Shown here in pieces: positions 9,295 to 17,863 of a stretch of DNA of 57,713 nucleotides. The position numbers were made by a program, and so were the translations under genes. How positions within the stretch are numbered: the first letter of the stretch is position 1; each line of letters begins with the position of its first letter. The notes under the pieces are model-generated. The model did no database searches. It worked only from the letters and a program-made list of their open reading frames with translations, and had not been told where the DNA came from. The DNA lies in the NCBI GenBank assembly GCA_944375905.1, contig CALWAS010000023.1, positions 1-57,713 on the forward strand, written 5' to 3'. The stretch comes from an uncultured Bacilli bacterium (GTDB lineage Bacteria > Bacillota_I > Bacilli_A > RFN20 > CAG-826).

Positions 9295-11623
9295 GGTCGT
9301 CCTCCTCTTCGTCGTCGTCGGATTCTTCTACGATGTCGTCTTCGCTTCGGAAGCAGACATCCCTGAGCCCGCAAAGCTCGCATGGAGTCCTGCCGTTTAT
9401 CCGCTTGGGAGCAATCGGGAACTCCATGGATCTTATCTCGTCCGAGGCCATCAAAAAGAAACTCTCGGCCGCCTCGCGGAGCCTTCTCATGTCATTCCTG
9501 CTGATTCGCCTATTGGAAACGGCATAGTCACCATTAATCTTCAACTTGAGACCGGCTACCAGATTCGATGCCTCGCCGCCTTTGAGGTCGCAATCGAGGG
9601 CTGCCATGGCCTCTTCTTCGTCGAGAAAAATGCCATCCAGTTTGAATGGATGCTCTTCTCCCTGGCCAAATCCCTTAATCGGCTCTATGAATGCGCCAAC
9701 GGCTTGATAGTCCGGCAAGTTCTTTTCAAGAAGAAGCAGATAAGTCGGCAGCTGAAGCTGATTTCCAGCAAGGGCTTTCTTGAACGAGAAGGAAAACGAA
9801 CCGGTTTTGAAGTCCACGATGACAAGGCGTTTTTTCTTCCTATCGATAAATGTTTTGTCGATGAATCCCTTGATAACCAAATCGTCGGAAACGGCGTACT
9901 CATATTTGCTCTCGCGCATTGGCTCGTCGCAAAAGGCCGAAGAATGCCGGAACGACTCGTTTACCATGGCTACTGCACCGGCAAATTTGGTTTTTCCGAG
10001 CGCAAGGAAGCAATCGAGATCCCTTCCATCGAATAAGACTTGGGCCTCATCCCGGACAAGATCCCAATTTATTTTTCCATCCCTTTCCACTTTAAGCGCT
10101 TCATGGAAAAGACTTCCGAAACTAGACTCAAACGAGTACGTCTTGTCCAAAGGAAGTAAGCAACGGTCGAGATAGAAACGGAAGGGGCATTTCAAATACT
10201 CGTCAAGGTTGCTATATGAAAGCCTAAGTGGCATTTTCAAAGCCACTTTTGCACCGGTAAATGAATGGTCGTAAAGCCGATAGCCAATTTCTCCGTCGCT
10301 ATAGTACCCCGCTTCTTCGCTCGCTTTTCGGTATAAGCGGAGATTGTCTTTCCCTCGGGCCGAAAGGAAACGTGTCTCAAGCGCGGAATAGGACCGCCTC
10401 TTCTCCCCTTTTTTCGGCAAATGGCCATCTTCCCTCTTTGGGGCGCTTTCCATCACATAAGGGCGGAAAGGCGGCTTTTCGTCTCCTGTTTGGTCGTTCT
10501 TGTCGACCATGCTGATATAGCGTTTGGGGTCAAGGCGAAGCAAAGCGCGAGTGGCGTCGGCGAAAATGCGATTCTCGATCGGAGCGCTGTTCATGCCCAA
10601 GGCGTCTTTTTCCGTCGTCGATAGAAGGCCGTCATCCTTATGGGAAGGCGGGAACGCCGGAGCATTGAAGCCTACTACATAAAGATGCGGTAGGTATGGT
10701 GTCGCCTCATTAAATGAAACGACGTTAATTCCGTCCTTGTATGGTTGAGGGGAGACTTTTGTCCTCCTAGCTTCGAAATCAAGAAGTTTGAGGTAAAGAG
10801 GAAGTCTGTCCCTAAATGGAGATAGTTTGCTAAGAAGGGCTGCCAGGATTCGCTTTTCTCCGTAAGCAGTTTCGTTTGCTCCAATGGAAGCAAAAGAATC
10901 TTCGACCGTCAGGCCGTTTCTAAGCGACTTAGCAAATTCTTTGTATGACGGGAAAGAGTTTAGGAAGGCGCCGTCCAACCCGTTGATGGGGAGAGAGTAC
11001 CTCATGCTGAGACGCCGTGCCTCTTTTTCGTAGTCCGGAGGCAGCAAAAGCGAAATGGATGATGGCGAACCGACTATTCCTTGGGAAAGATCGCAGCTAA
11101 TTCTTTCAAAAAGAGCTACCAGTTCGGATTTTTCATCGAAAAATGAATGGACGACCGTCTCGCTTCCTAAACAATTTGGTGCATGATAAACCGGCTCGAG
11201 CCCAAGCAAAGCGATGATGTTGGCTAGTTCTCTATCGTATTGGGAATAGGCAAATACAACGGTTTTCTGTCCATGGAAAAGACTTTTGAAGGACGGACGA
11301 CGATAAAGGAAGCCCTTTTCGTCTAGATGCTTAAGGAGATTGGCATAGATAGAAGGGACCTTCCCTTTTGAGATCGATAGAATCGGCAATAGCGAAACGA
11401 CTTCCGCGGCTATTGCCAAATTCTTTTGCAGGAATTCGCTAGTCTCTTCGACGGTTCTTGCGTCCCAGTCGAAGGTAAGCCCGCGTAACAAGTCTTCCTT
11501 GGAAAGTACCTTTAGGTTCATCCGCGGGAAACGCGCAAGCCTTTCTTTAAGTAAAAGCTTTCGAAGCGAGCCGGGAGCAACGGCTATCAAGGAACTTTCG
11601 CTGGCATAACAATCGAGGAACAT
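9287..11623 (-). CDS. addB: ATP-dependent nuclease subunit B, short form without Walker A
   Basis: A 778-residue partner of AddA, much shorter than Bacillus AddB (about 1166). The N-terminus lacks any GxxGxGKT Walker A motif, so this subunit is probably not an ATPase, as in RexB of lactic acid bacteria. The C-terminal nuclease is complete: VIKGFIDKTF and IVDFKTG. The iron-sulphur cysteines of AddB are conserved: one in KCPFRFYL and the C-x2-C-x5-C set in CELCGLRDVC. No ribosome-binding site precedes the ATG; a promoter (-35 TTTACA, -10 TAGAAT) ends six bases before it, suggesting a leaderless mRNA. Confidence 0.92.
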   Translation of the reverse strand: MFLDCYASESSLIAVAPGSLRKLLLKERLARFPRMNLKVLSKEDLLRGLTFDWDARTVEETSEFLQKNLAIAAEVVSLLPILSISKGKVPSIYANLLKHLDEKGFLYRRPSFKSLFHGQKTVVFAYSQYDRELANIIALLGLEPVYHAPNCLGSETVVHSFFDEKSELVALFERISCDLSQGIVGSPSSISLLLPPDYEKEARRLSMRYSLPINGLDGAFLNSFPSYKEFAKSLRNGLTVEDSFASIGANETAYGEKRILAALLSKLSPFRDRLPLYLKLLDFEARRTKVSPQPYKDGINVVSFNEATPYLPHLYVVGFNAPAFPPSHKDDGLLSTTEKDALGMNSAPIENRIFADATRALLRLDPKRYISMVDKNDQTGDEKPPFRPYVMESAPKREDGHLPKKGEKRRSYSALETRFLSARGKDNLRLYRKASEEAGYYSDGEIGYRLYDHSFTGAKVALKMPLRLSYSNLDEYLKCPFRFYLDRCLLPLDKTYSFESSFGSLFHEALKVERDGKINWDLVRDEAQVLFDGRDLDCFLALGKTKFAGAVAMVNESFRHSSAFCDEPMRESKYEYAVSDDLVIKGFIDKTFIDRKKKRLVIVDFKTGSFSFSFKKALAGNQLQLPTYLLLLEKNLPDYQAVGAFIEPIKGFGQGEEHPFKLDGIFLDEEEAMAALDCDLKGGEASNLVAGLKLKINGDYAVSNRRISRNDMRRLREAAESFFLMASDEIRSMEFPIAPKRINGRTPCELCGLRDVCFRSEDDIVEESDDDEEEDDRE

Positions 11624-11629
11624 GACGCC

Positions 11630-11658
11630 ATTCTAAAATTGACAAAAAAGGCTGTAAA
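11630..11658 (-). promoter_or_regulatory. addBA promoter, predicted to make a leaderless mRNA
   Basis: Minus strand: TTTACA (11658-11653), 17-base spacer, TAGAAT (11635-11630), then GGCGTC and the addB ATG. Transcription normally begins about seven bases after the -10 box, which here is the A of the ATG. Confidence 0.65.
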
Positions 11659-11682
11659 CAGACGTTAAATCCCATCTATTTC

Positions 11683-11712
11683 TAGTATTTATATTTATAA
11701 ATATAAATACTA
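11683..11712. repeat. perfect 30-base AT-rich palindrome
   Basis: The 15-base half TAGTATTTATATTTA is followed immediately by its exact reverse complement, with no spacer. The element lies about 25 bases upstream of the addB -35 box and downstream of the tRNA-Leu terminator. It could be a protein-binding site or a cruciform-forming spot; its role is not known. Confidence 0.9.
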
Positions 11713-11747
11713 ATTAATTTTAGGAATATAGCTTCTTGATCCGGCAT

Positions 11748-11773
11748 CAAAAAATCCGGCAATTCTGCCGGAT
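11748..11773 (-). terminator. intrinsic terminator after tRNA-Leu(CAA)
   Basis: Minus strand: eight-base stem ATCCGGCA / TGCCGGAT with a four-base loop, followed by TTTTTT. Confidence 0.85.
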
Positions 11774-11786
11774 CTCGAATATCGCT

Positions 11787-11872
11787 TGGTGGGAGATGCG
11801 GGACTCGAACCCGCACGATATCGCTACCAAAGGATTTTGAGTCCTTCGCGGCTGCCATTACGCCAATCTCCC
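11787..11872 (-). tRNA. tRNA-Leu (anticodon CAA)
   Basis: An 86-base class II tRNA with long variable arm. Acceptor GGGAGAT pairs with ATCTCCC, the anticodon loop is CTCAAAA, the T arm contains GGTTCGAGTCC, and CCA is encoded. It reads UUG. Confidence 0.95.
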
Positions 11873-11882
11873 GCGGGCATTA

Positions 11883-11910
11883 ATGATAAACGAGTGGCGG
11901 AACAAAGCAA
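11883..11910 (-). promoter_or_regulatory. promoter of tRNA-Leu(CAA)
   Basis: Minus strand: TTGCTT (11910-11905), 16-base spacer, TATCAT (11888-11883), ten bases before the mature 5' end of the tRNA. Confidence 0.6.
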
Positions 11911-11925
11911 AAGGAAACTTGCACA

Positions 11926-12462
11926 TCAACAAGAGCCAGATTGTTGTTCCAAGTAAGGCTTAATCAATGAAAGCATCGTGGACTTCCGTATCTTAAACTT
12001 TTGCTGAGCCCAATATGCGATACCGGTCAAAATAACGCCGCCGGTCAGAAAAGCAGCTGATGCAGCACTAGATTTTGATGGTTTCCCAACTGCTTCTGCC
12101 GCTTCCGAAAGGACTTCCTCGAATTTTTCAATAAGTTGAATGTCCATATTTCTCAATATGGCAAGAGATAGCCTCCTGTCCACCTGGATTAAATCGAGAA
12201 GGTTGTCTAGGAAATCCTCTGTCTTCCCGTATTCCGATCTCGATAGGGATGAACGAAGACGGAAACACCAATAGTCTTGAAGACTGCGAAAAAGGGAAGC
12301 CACAGAGTTGTAATGCAAATAAAACGTGGATCTATTTAAATTTGCGGAGCTGCAAATATCCTCAACTGTGATCTCTTCCACGCGTTTCGACTGAAGGGAA
12401 TCAATAAGAGCTTCCCGTAATGATGCCTCGCTTTTCGCAAAACGCCGGTCAATCCTGCTCAT
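11926..12462 (-). CDS. TetR/AcrR-family transcriptional regulator
   Basis: A 178-residue protein with a typical TetR N-terminal helix-turn-helix at about residues 10-55 (ALIDSLQSKRVEEITVEDIC, then NLNRSTFYLHY). The C-terminal ligand-binding helices are divergent, with a hydrophobic segment (AAFLTGGVILTGIAYWA) near the end. There is no clear ribosome site before the ATG. It stands alone between tRNA genes; no structural target gene is adjacent. A 30-base imperfect palindrome about 35 bases upstream (12497-12526) suggests autoregulation. Its target is unknown. Confidence 0.85.
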   Translation of the reverse strand: MSRIDRRFAKSEASLREALIDSLQSKRVEEITVEDICSSANLNRSTFYLHYNSVASLFRSLQDYWCFRLRSSLSRSEYGKTEDFLDNLLDLIQVDRRLSLAILRNMDIQLIEKFEEVLSEAAEAVGKPSKSSAASAAFLTGGVILTGIAYWAQQKFKIRKSTMLSLIKPYLEQQSGSC

Positions 12463-12496
12463 GGTGAAACACTAGCATTTATGCAGTTAAATAACT

Positions 12497-12526
12497 AGAC
12501 ATTTATCTATTAATAGACAAATATCT
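12497..12526. promoter_or_regulatory. probable TetR operator
   Basis: Fourteen-base arms AGACATTTATCTAT and ATAGACAAATATCT, separated by TA, match at 12 of 14 positions when one is reverse-complemented. The site lies in the AT-rich upstream region of the tetR gene, where its promoter must be. Confidence 0.6.
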
Positions 12527-12551
12527 ATTATTTGAAGTTATATTCAGAAAG

Positions 12552-12574
12552 AAAAAGTTCCCCGTTTGGGGAAC
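12552..12574 (-). terminator. intrinsic terminator after the tRNA-Leu/tRNA-Arg pair
   Basis: Minus strand: GTTCCCC, loop AAAC, GGGGAAC, then TTTTT. Confidence 0.9.
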
Positions 12575-12587
12575 CGATCTCTCCTGT

Positions 12588-12664
12588 TGGCGCGCCCGAG
12601 GCGACTCGAACGCCTGACCTTAAGCTTCGGAGGCTTACACTCTATCCAACTGAGCTACGAGCGC
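12588..12664 (-). tRNA. tRNA-Arg (anticodon CCG)
   Basis: 77 bases. Acceptor GCGCTCG pairs with CGGGCGC (one G-U), the anticodon loop is CTCCGAA, the T loop is GTTCGAGTC, and CCA is encoded. It reads CGG. Confidence 0.95.
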
Positions 12665-12684
12665 ATAGGTAATAGAGAGATATG

Positions 12685-12769
12685 TGGTGCACTGGATGAG
12701 ACTCGAACTCACACCGGTTGCCCGACTAGTTCCTGAGGCTAGCGCGTATACCAATTCCGCCACCAGTGC
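12685..12769 (-). tRNA. tRNA-Leu (anticodon CAG)
   Basis: An 85-base class II tRNA. Acceptor GCACTGG pairs perfectly with CCAGTGC, the anticodon loop is CTCAGGA, and CCA is encoded. The top pair of the anticodon stem (positions 31-39) is a C-A mismatch. It starts 18 bases after the stop of the hydrolase gene and may be cotranscribed with it. Confidence 0.93.
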
Positions 12770-12787
12770 GCAAACGGAAATATACTC

Positions 12788-13723
12788 TCATCTACCCAAG
12801 AAGTCGAATACCTTTTTCCAGACCTCGTGGTTCTCTTCTGTCGCTTTCTCGATATCCAGTCTGAAATCCGCGGGCCCGTCTACGGAATGTACCTTTTTCC
12901 CGGAAATTTCATTTAAATAGGCCTCAGCATTCGGGGTCAAGTATGGATTGTGGTCCTGACCTATTACCATTACGTACTCAGAATTCGGCCTAGTTGGCAA
13001 TCGCCGGCGTAAATCATTGAGCCCGGCTTCTAGGGAAACAATCCGGTCTTCGCTTCCCTGAATGTAGAGAAGTTCCGAGTTGCTTTTTCTTAATCTCGAC
13101 GCAGCATCGATGTTTCCGCTTGCCCCTTCTTTCAAAAACAAGAATAGTCGTATTAGAGGAGTGAGTTTCCTCATCCAGGAAGATCTTAAAAATCCAGAAT
13201 AAAGCCTCGACACCTGAGTAAAGCCCGAAAATGAGACTATTTTCCTTACGCCAAAGCACTCCTTCGATGAAAGGAGGGCGGCATACCCTCCCCAGGAGTG
13301 CCCAACCGCAAACCGCGGAAGCTGAAAGGCGATCTCGTCCTGGTCTAGCCACGCGAAGAACGCATCAAGGTCCTTGCTGACATGTCCCAAGCCATAGATG
13401 TACGGGCCTTCGGATTCCATGCACCCCGTGAAATCGAAGGCATAAACAAGATAACCGTGCCGGCAAATGGTTGCTATTTCCTTCATGTAAGCATTCCGAC
13501 CAGCACCGATTCCGTGAAAGAAGACAACCAATGCGGCTGGAATTGTTCCATCTACCCAGTAACGAGAGCCATGGATCGTCCATTTGCCGCTCTTAAAAGA
13601 GAAATCGGAATGCGCTAATCCTAAATCATCAGGCGAGAAATACTCTAGGCGCGGATTTCCGTCGTACCTAGCGTGATGGGCCTTGTTGATCGTGTGGCCT
13701 ATGATTGAAAGAAGAATGCACAT
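12788..13723 (-). CDS. alpha/beta-hydrolase (serine esterase/lipase type)
   Basis: A 311-residue alpha/beta-hydrolase. The oxyanion region is FFHGIGAGRN, the nucleophile elbow GHSWGG, the acid GSEDRIV and the catalytic histidine GQDHNPY, in the order of the fold, so the triad is complete. The N-terminus is mildly hydrophobic (MCILLSIIGH) but is not a clear signal peptide. It lies 8 bases downstream of the GH3 gene on the same strand, with GAGGT spanning the GH3 end, so it is probably translated from the same mRNA. Such pairs may remove esters from glycans or glycosides, but the substrate cannot be read from the sequence. Confidence 0.8.
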   Translation of the reverse strand: MCILLSIIGHTINKAHHARYDGNPRLEYFSPDDLGLAHSDFSFKSGKWTIHGSRYWVDGTIPAALVVFFHGIGAGRNAYMKEIATICRHGYLVYAFDFTGCMESEGPYIYGLGHVSKDLDAFFAWLDQDEIAFQLPRFAVGHSWGGYAALLSSKECFGVRKIVSFSGFTQVSRLYSGFLRSSWMRKLTPLIRLFLFLKEGASGNIDAASRLRKSNSELLYIQGSEDRIVSLEAGLNDLRRRLPTRPNSEYVMVIGQDHNPYLTPNAEAYLNEISGKKVHSVDGPADFRLDIEKATEENHEVWKKVFDFLGR

Positions 13724-13731
13724 CTGAATGA

Positions 13732-16185
13732 TTACCTCGAGGCGAGAAGCCTCTTGATTCCCTTTGAGAATTCGCCATTCGCAAAGAAAACAATCGCTTC
13801 TATAAGCTTGTCTCCAAACCCCATCGCCCTCACGGACCTGATCGGCTGAGCCATGGCCATGAGGTAGAACGAAGACGGCTTCCCGCTCTTGCGTTCTTCT
13901 TTGCTTAAAATTGACCTTTTGATGACGAATTTAATGATCTTTCCAACCAATGTCCCGCTTATTTCCTCAAAGGTGGACGAGGAATCGAATTTATCGGGCA
14001 CGCTTTCCGGCTCATAGATTCGCCCGCAATATGCGTCGAACTCTTTATCGCTCACATCGAGATAGCCGTTCTTGACGAAAGAAAGGTACGGGGCCGCTTC
14101 CTTTCTTTCCGGCGGGATGTTTTCATCGCTTTGGGCCACCTTTATCGACGCGCTAAGAACCGCCCGCTCCGCGGTTTTGCATATCTCAACGTTGAAGGCG
14201 CCGCCTTCGCAGCTCCATTTCGAAAGCACGTCTGAATAGAAGGAAAAGTCCTGATACAGGAGTTCAAACGCAACAGTTTTCGTCTCCCCGGGCTTCAGAA
14301 TAACGTCCTTGAAGCCCTTCAATTCCCTTTTGGGCCGTCCATGCGAATTAGTCTTCTTCGACACGAATAGAAGAACTGCTTCCCGGCACTTGATGGCAGA
14401 TTGATTCGTTACATCGACCTGAACAGACACTTTTTCTCCAGGCCCTAGTTCTTTGCTTCCGACGAGTAAGGATGAATATTTTATTTTTCCATAGCTAAGG
14501 CCGTGTCCAAATGGGAAAAGGACGGGCTCCGAACACGTTGAATAATAACGATACCCAACGTAAATGGATTCCTTATAACGACTTTTGTCTCTTTTCCCAG
14601 GATAAAACGAAGATGACGGGACATCGCTATAGAGCAAAGGCCAAGTTTCGGCAAGTCGGCCAGATGGCGATGTTTTCCCAAGAATCAGGGAATCGATCGC
14701 ATCGGCGCCGGCCTCCCCGGGAAGGTAGGCAATGAGAAGGGCTCTGATGTCTTTAAGGAACGGGATTTCCACTGGCCCGCCGGAAGCCAGAACCACGACT
14801 ATGTTGCGATTGACCTCAGATACGGCCCGAACCAGCTCAACTTGCTCTTGAGGGAGTCGCAGATCCTCTCTATCGAATCCTTCGCTTTCTTTCTCGGGCG
14901 GAAGGCCCAAGAACATGATGACTTTTCGGTTGCTCTTGGCAAGTTCTACCGCTTCCCTGCGAAGCTTCTCGGAATCAAAATCCCCGCCATAGGCATAGCC
15001 GCGGGCATAGGGCAGATTCTCGTGGGACGGCAACAATGCTACATCGTAGAATCTTTTTAGATCAGTTGGATTAACCTCGCTTGAGCCAGATCCTTGATAG
15101 CGGGGTTCTTTGGCCATGGCTCCTATGATGCAAGTGCTGCGGTAATCCCTGAATGGAAGGAAATCCCGATCGTTTTTCGCGAGGACGATGCTTTCTTCGG
15201 CTGCCTTTTCGGCAAGGGCCCGGGCCATTCCTCTATTCACGGCATTCCTAGGCTCGGTGCGCTGGCTCTTCTTAATTGCCATCGTGAGGATTCTGGCTGC
15301 CGACTCATCGATATCTGACTTATTCAATTTCCCGTCCTTTTGAGCATCAAGGATCTCTTTAAAACGCTTTTTTCTCATGCCGGGCATTTCAAGGTCCATG
15401 CCCGAGGCGTGATCCAAAATCGGATCGACCGAGGCTCCCCAATCGCTCATGACAGGCCCTTCGAAATTCCATTCTCCCTTCAGCACATCCTTGAGATAGT
15501 GGGAATTCGAGCTCATTTGCACCCCGTTTACAAGGTTATACGAGCACATAACGGCCCATGGCTTTCCTTCCTTAACGGCGATTTCGAAAGGGCGAAGATA
15601 TATCTCGTTTAGCGCCCGCTCGTCTATTTCCGAACTGGAGGTAAACCGTCGGAATTCTTGGTTGTTTCCAAAAAAATGCTTTAGGGTCGCTCCCACGCCA
15701 GTCGATTGGATTCCTTTTATGAACGAAGCCCCTAGCTTTCCGGCCAAAAATGGATCTTCGCTGAAATACTCGAAGTTCCGCCCGCACCTTGGATTGCGCT
15801 TGATGTTTATTCCGGGCGCCAGGACAACATCGGTTCCTTCCATCAGCGCTTCCCTGCCGAGCATCGTACCGACTTCGCCGATAAGGCGCGTCGAAAAAGA
15901 GCAAGCCAGCAAAGCGGGAGACGGATAGCAAACGGAGGGACGCGCTTTGCCATTGCTTCCCTTTTCCGGTATTCTCAAGCCCAATGGACCGTCGTGCAAT
16001 TCTATTTTCCGGAGATTCGTCCTTCGAATGGTCCTGACTTTCCAAAAGCCGTCTCCATAGAGCAGCTTGGATTTGCTTTTTTCGTCAGCTGCGGCAGCTA
16101 TTTTCCTAGCGTCTTCCAATATGGACGTTTTTTCCGCAGAACCCGCCTGCTTTTGAGAGAATTTTTCGTTTTTTGAGCCGCTCAT
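13732..16185 (-). CDS. glycoside hydrolase family 3 (beta-glucosidase-like)
   Basis: An 817-residue cytoplasmic-type GH3 enzyme with no signal peptide. The (beta/alpha)8 domain has the substrate-binding segments DGPLGLR, the NFEYFSEDP loop and GATLKHF, with the catalytic nucleophile in PVMSDWGA (D248). The alpha/beta sandwich domain follows, and the C-terminal part contains a fibronectin-III-like region (GPGEKVSVQVDVTN). This domain order is that of bacterial beta-glucosidases and beta-xylosidases; the acid/base residue lies in the second domain and I did not assign it. There is no ribosome site; a TAAAAT box six bases before the ATG suggests a leaderless message. It is followed by the alpha/beta-hydrolase. 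Confidence 0.88.
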   Translation of the reverse strand: MSGSKNEKFSQKQAGSAEKTSILEDARKIAAAADEKSKSKLLYGDGFWKVRTIRRTNLRKIELHDGPLGLRIPEKGSNGKARPSVCYPSPALLACSFSTRLIGEVGTMLGREALMEGTDVVLAPGINIKRNPRCGRNFEYFSEDPFLAGKLGASFIKGIQSTGVGATLKHFFGNNQEFRRFTSSSEIDERALNEIYLRPFEIAVKEGKPWAVMCSYNLVNGVQMSSNSHYLKDVLKGEWNFEGPVMSDWGASVDPILDHASGMDLEMPGMRKKRFKEILDAQKDGKLNKSDIDESAARILTMAIKKSQRTEPRNAVNRGMARALAEKAAEESIVLAKNDRDFLPFRDYRSTCIIGAMAKEPRYQGSGSSEVNPTDLKRFYDVALLPSHENLPYARGYAYGGDFDSEKLRREAVELAKSNRKVIMFLGLPPEKESEGFDREDLRLPQEQVELVRAVSEVNRNIVVVLASGGPVEIPFLKDIRALLIAYLPGEAGADAIDSLILGKTSPSGRLAETWPLLYSDVPSSSFYPGKRDKSRYKESIYVGYRYYSTCSEPVLFPFGHGLSYGKIKYSSLLVGSKELGPGEKVSVQVDVTNQSAIKCREAVLLFVSKKTNSHGRPKRELKGFKDVILKPGETKTVAFELLYQDFSFYSDVLSKWSCEGGAFNVEICKTAERAVLSASIKVAQSDENIPPERKEAAPYLSFVKNGYLDVSDKEFDAYCGRIYEPESVPDKFDSSSTFEEISGTLVGKIIKFVIKRSILSKEERKSGKPSSFYLMAMAQPIRSVRAMGFGDKLIEAIVFFANGEFSKGIKRLLASR

Positions 16186-16191
16186 GTGGAC

Positions 16192-16197
16192 ATTTTA
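16192..16197 (-). promoter_or_regulatory. putative -10 box of the GH3 gene
   Basis: TAAAAT on the minus strand, six bases before the ATG. The hexamer 17 bases upstream (TTCTAG) is a poor -35, so this assignment rests on the -10 and on the absence of a ribosome site. Confidence 0.4.
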
Positions 16198-16316
16198 CTC
16201 GCCTCGGTTCGGCTCTAGAAGCATGGCTTTTCCTGAGGCAGGCAAGAAGTCTAGCTCCTTTGCCTTTAAGGGAATATTGCAGAGCAAAAGAGCATATAGT
16301 AAGTTAAAGCAAGTTT

Positions 16317-17645
16317 ATGGAAACGTTTTATCGCATTCTTGAGTACATCAATTATTTTTTCATCGGCGTCGCTTCAATAGGATTCGTTTTCCAAGTTATT
16401 TACATTCTCTTCTTCTGGCTCAAGCCAAGGCATTTTCCCAAAGCCAAGACGATGAGGAAATTTGGCATCATAATTGCCGCGCACAACGAGGAACAGGTCA
16501 TTGGGCACACCGTTTCCCATATTCTCAACAACATCAACTATCCACGCGACAGATACGATTTATTCGTCGTTGCCCATAATTGCACCGACCGCACCGTAGA
16601 AGAAGCAAGAAAGGCCGGGGCCGAGGTTCTCATTCTAGAAGATCGCGATCCTAGTCACGCCATGGAGGCATATCCAGTCGCCCGGGGCGTCCAGGAACTG
16701 CTGACGCGCGGAGGCTACGACATCATGGTTCGCTTCGATGCCGACAATCTTCCCCACCCTGACTACTTAGCCAAGATGAACGATGCGTTTGAATCCGGCG
16801 TTCAAATCGCCCGCGGCTTCGAGGCGTCAACCAATCTGGAACAGAATGCCTGGACGAAAGTATCGGGAACCTACTATATTCGCGATTCCAGAATCGCATC
16901 CAATTTCAGGGAGCGGGCCCATCTCGACTCAATGCTAACCGGGGCCGGATTGACTTGCTCGATGGAAATACTTGAGAAGTGCGGCGGATGGGATGCCTTC
17001 GAAACGAGCGAGGACGTCGATTTTACTTTCAAGCGCCTTATGGAAGGCTATCGCGTCCATTACGTCGCCGATGCCATTCTTTACGAAGACCAGCCTTCTA
17101 CCTTTAAGGACAATTACGCCCGCCTCACGAGAATGGGCAATGGGCTTAACACGATCTTCTGGAAGAAAGGATGGTCGTTCTTGGCCCATTTCTTCACGAC
17201 CGGCCGCTTTTCCTTCATCGATCTTTTCATGCAGGTTTTCTTCATACCGGTTGCCCTTGTCTGCTGCCTGTGGTTCCCTGCCTACTACATCTTTTATTGC
17301 ATCATCCACATGGTGAATGCGTTTGGCCCGGAATTCATGGGCAGTTTCATCACCTCTCAGGAATCGATCACAAGTCTCATCGAACTCGGATACTTAGTTC
17401 TTTACATCGTGGCCGTCTACTATATCGGGTATGCCGTCCAAACGTGGCTTGCCGTCCTTCTATCAAAGAAAGCGCTCGGGCTCAAGACGCTCAAGGGATG
17501 TTATGCCGGCATCTTCCTTTCTCCGGCCTTCATGGTTGTTTGGGCAATATGTATCTCAATAGGAATCGTTACTAGGGCCGGATGGAAGAAAGTAAACCGC
17601 AATCCAGTCGCAACGGAAAGCGGGCCGAAAGAAAAGAAAGAATAA
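16317..17645 (+). CDS. membrane-bound family 2 glycosyltransferase
   Basis: A 442-residue processive-type GT2 protein. One membrane helix lies near the N-terminus (about 12-38). The cytoplasmic GT-A domain has the nucleotide-sugar motif IIAAHNEEQVIG, the metal-binding FDADN, and SEDVDFTFKRL with the presumed catalytic Asp. Three to four membrane helices follow (about 290-430). The family includes beta-glycan and N-acetylglucosamine synthases, but the QxxRW motif of cellulose and hyaluronan synthases is not evident (YARLTRMGNG at that place), so the product is open. No ribosome site precedes the ATG; TATAGT lies 16 bases upstream (16295-16300). The gene stands alone and ends at a bidirectional terminator. 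Confidence 0.8.
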   Translation: METFYRILEYINYFFIGVASIGFVFQVIYILFFWLKPRHFPKAKTMRKFGIIIAAHNEEQVIGHTVSHILNNINYPRDRYDLFVVAHNCTDRTVEEARKAGAEVLILEDRDPSHAMEAYPVARGVQELLTRGGYDIMVRFDADNLPHPDYLAKMNDAFESGVQIARGFEASTNLEQNAWTKVSGTYYIRDSRIASNFRERAHLDSMLTGAGLTCSMEILEKCGGWDAFETSEDVDFTFKRLMEGYRVHYVADAILYEDQPSTFKDNYARLTRMGNGLNTIFWKKGWSFLAHFFTTGRFSFIDLFMQVFFIPVALVCCLWFPAYYIFYCIIHMVNAFGPEFMGSFITSQESITSLIELGYLVLYIVAVYYIGYAVQTWLAVLLSKKALGLKTLKGCYAGIFLSPAFMVVWAICISIGIVTRAGWKKVNRNPVATESGPKEKKE

Positions 17646-17668
17646 AAAAAGGGCCAGAAGGCCCTTTT
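17645..17668. terminator. bidirectional terminator between the GT2 gene and tRNA-Ala
   Basis: Stem GGGCC / GGCCC with loop AGAA, extended by flanking A and T runs on both sides, so it can stop transcription from either strand. Confidence 0.85.
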
Positions 17669-17678
17669 CATTTCTGGT

Positions 17679-17754
17679 TGGTGGAGCGTAAGAGGATCGA
17701 ACTCTCGACCTCCTCCATGCCATGGAGGCGCTCTCCCAGCTGAGCTAACGCCCC
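17679..17754 (-). tRNA. tRNA-Ala (anticodon GGC)
   Basis: 76 bases. Acceptor GGGGCGT pairs with ACGCTCC (one G-U), anticodon loop ATGGCAT, T loop GTTCGATCC, encoded CCA. Confidence 0.95.
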
Positions 17755-17780
17755 AACCTTGCGCTTCGTGCGCGAGACAT

Positions 17781-17809
17781 AAGATATTCCTAAGCGCCCT
17801 ATCCGTCAA
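17781..17809 (-). promoter_or_regulatory. promoter of tRNA-Ala(GGC)
   Basis: Minus strand: TTGACG (17809-17804), 17-base spacer, TATCTT (17786-17781). Confidence 0.6.
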
Positions 17810-17839
17810 CCTTTTTCGTGAACTCTAAATGCCTGTCCG

Positions 17840-17845
17840 TATAAT
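17840..17845 (+). promoter_or_regulatory. -10 box of the small-protein gene
   Basis: A perfect TATAAT lies 18 bases before the predicted ATG at 17864, with the ribosome site GAGGA in between. No convincing -35 box is visible. Confidence 0.5.
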
Positions 17846-17863
17846 ATGGGGGCGAGGATAACC

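Noticed and set aside
12588-12769. Two tRNA genes plus a gene remnant as an integration site
   Set aside because: No integrase and no repeated tRNA 3' end are present; the tRNAs are simply clustered.
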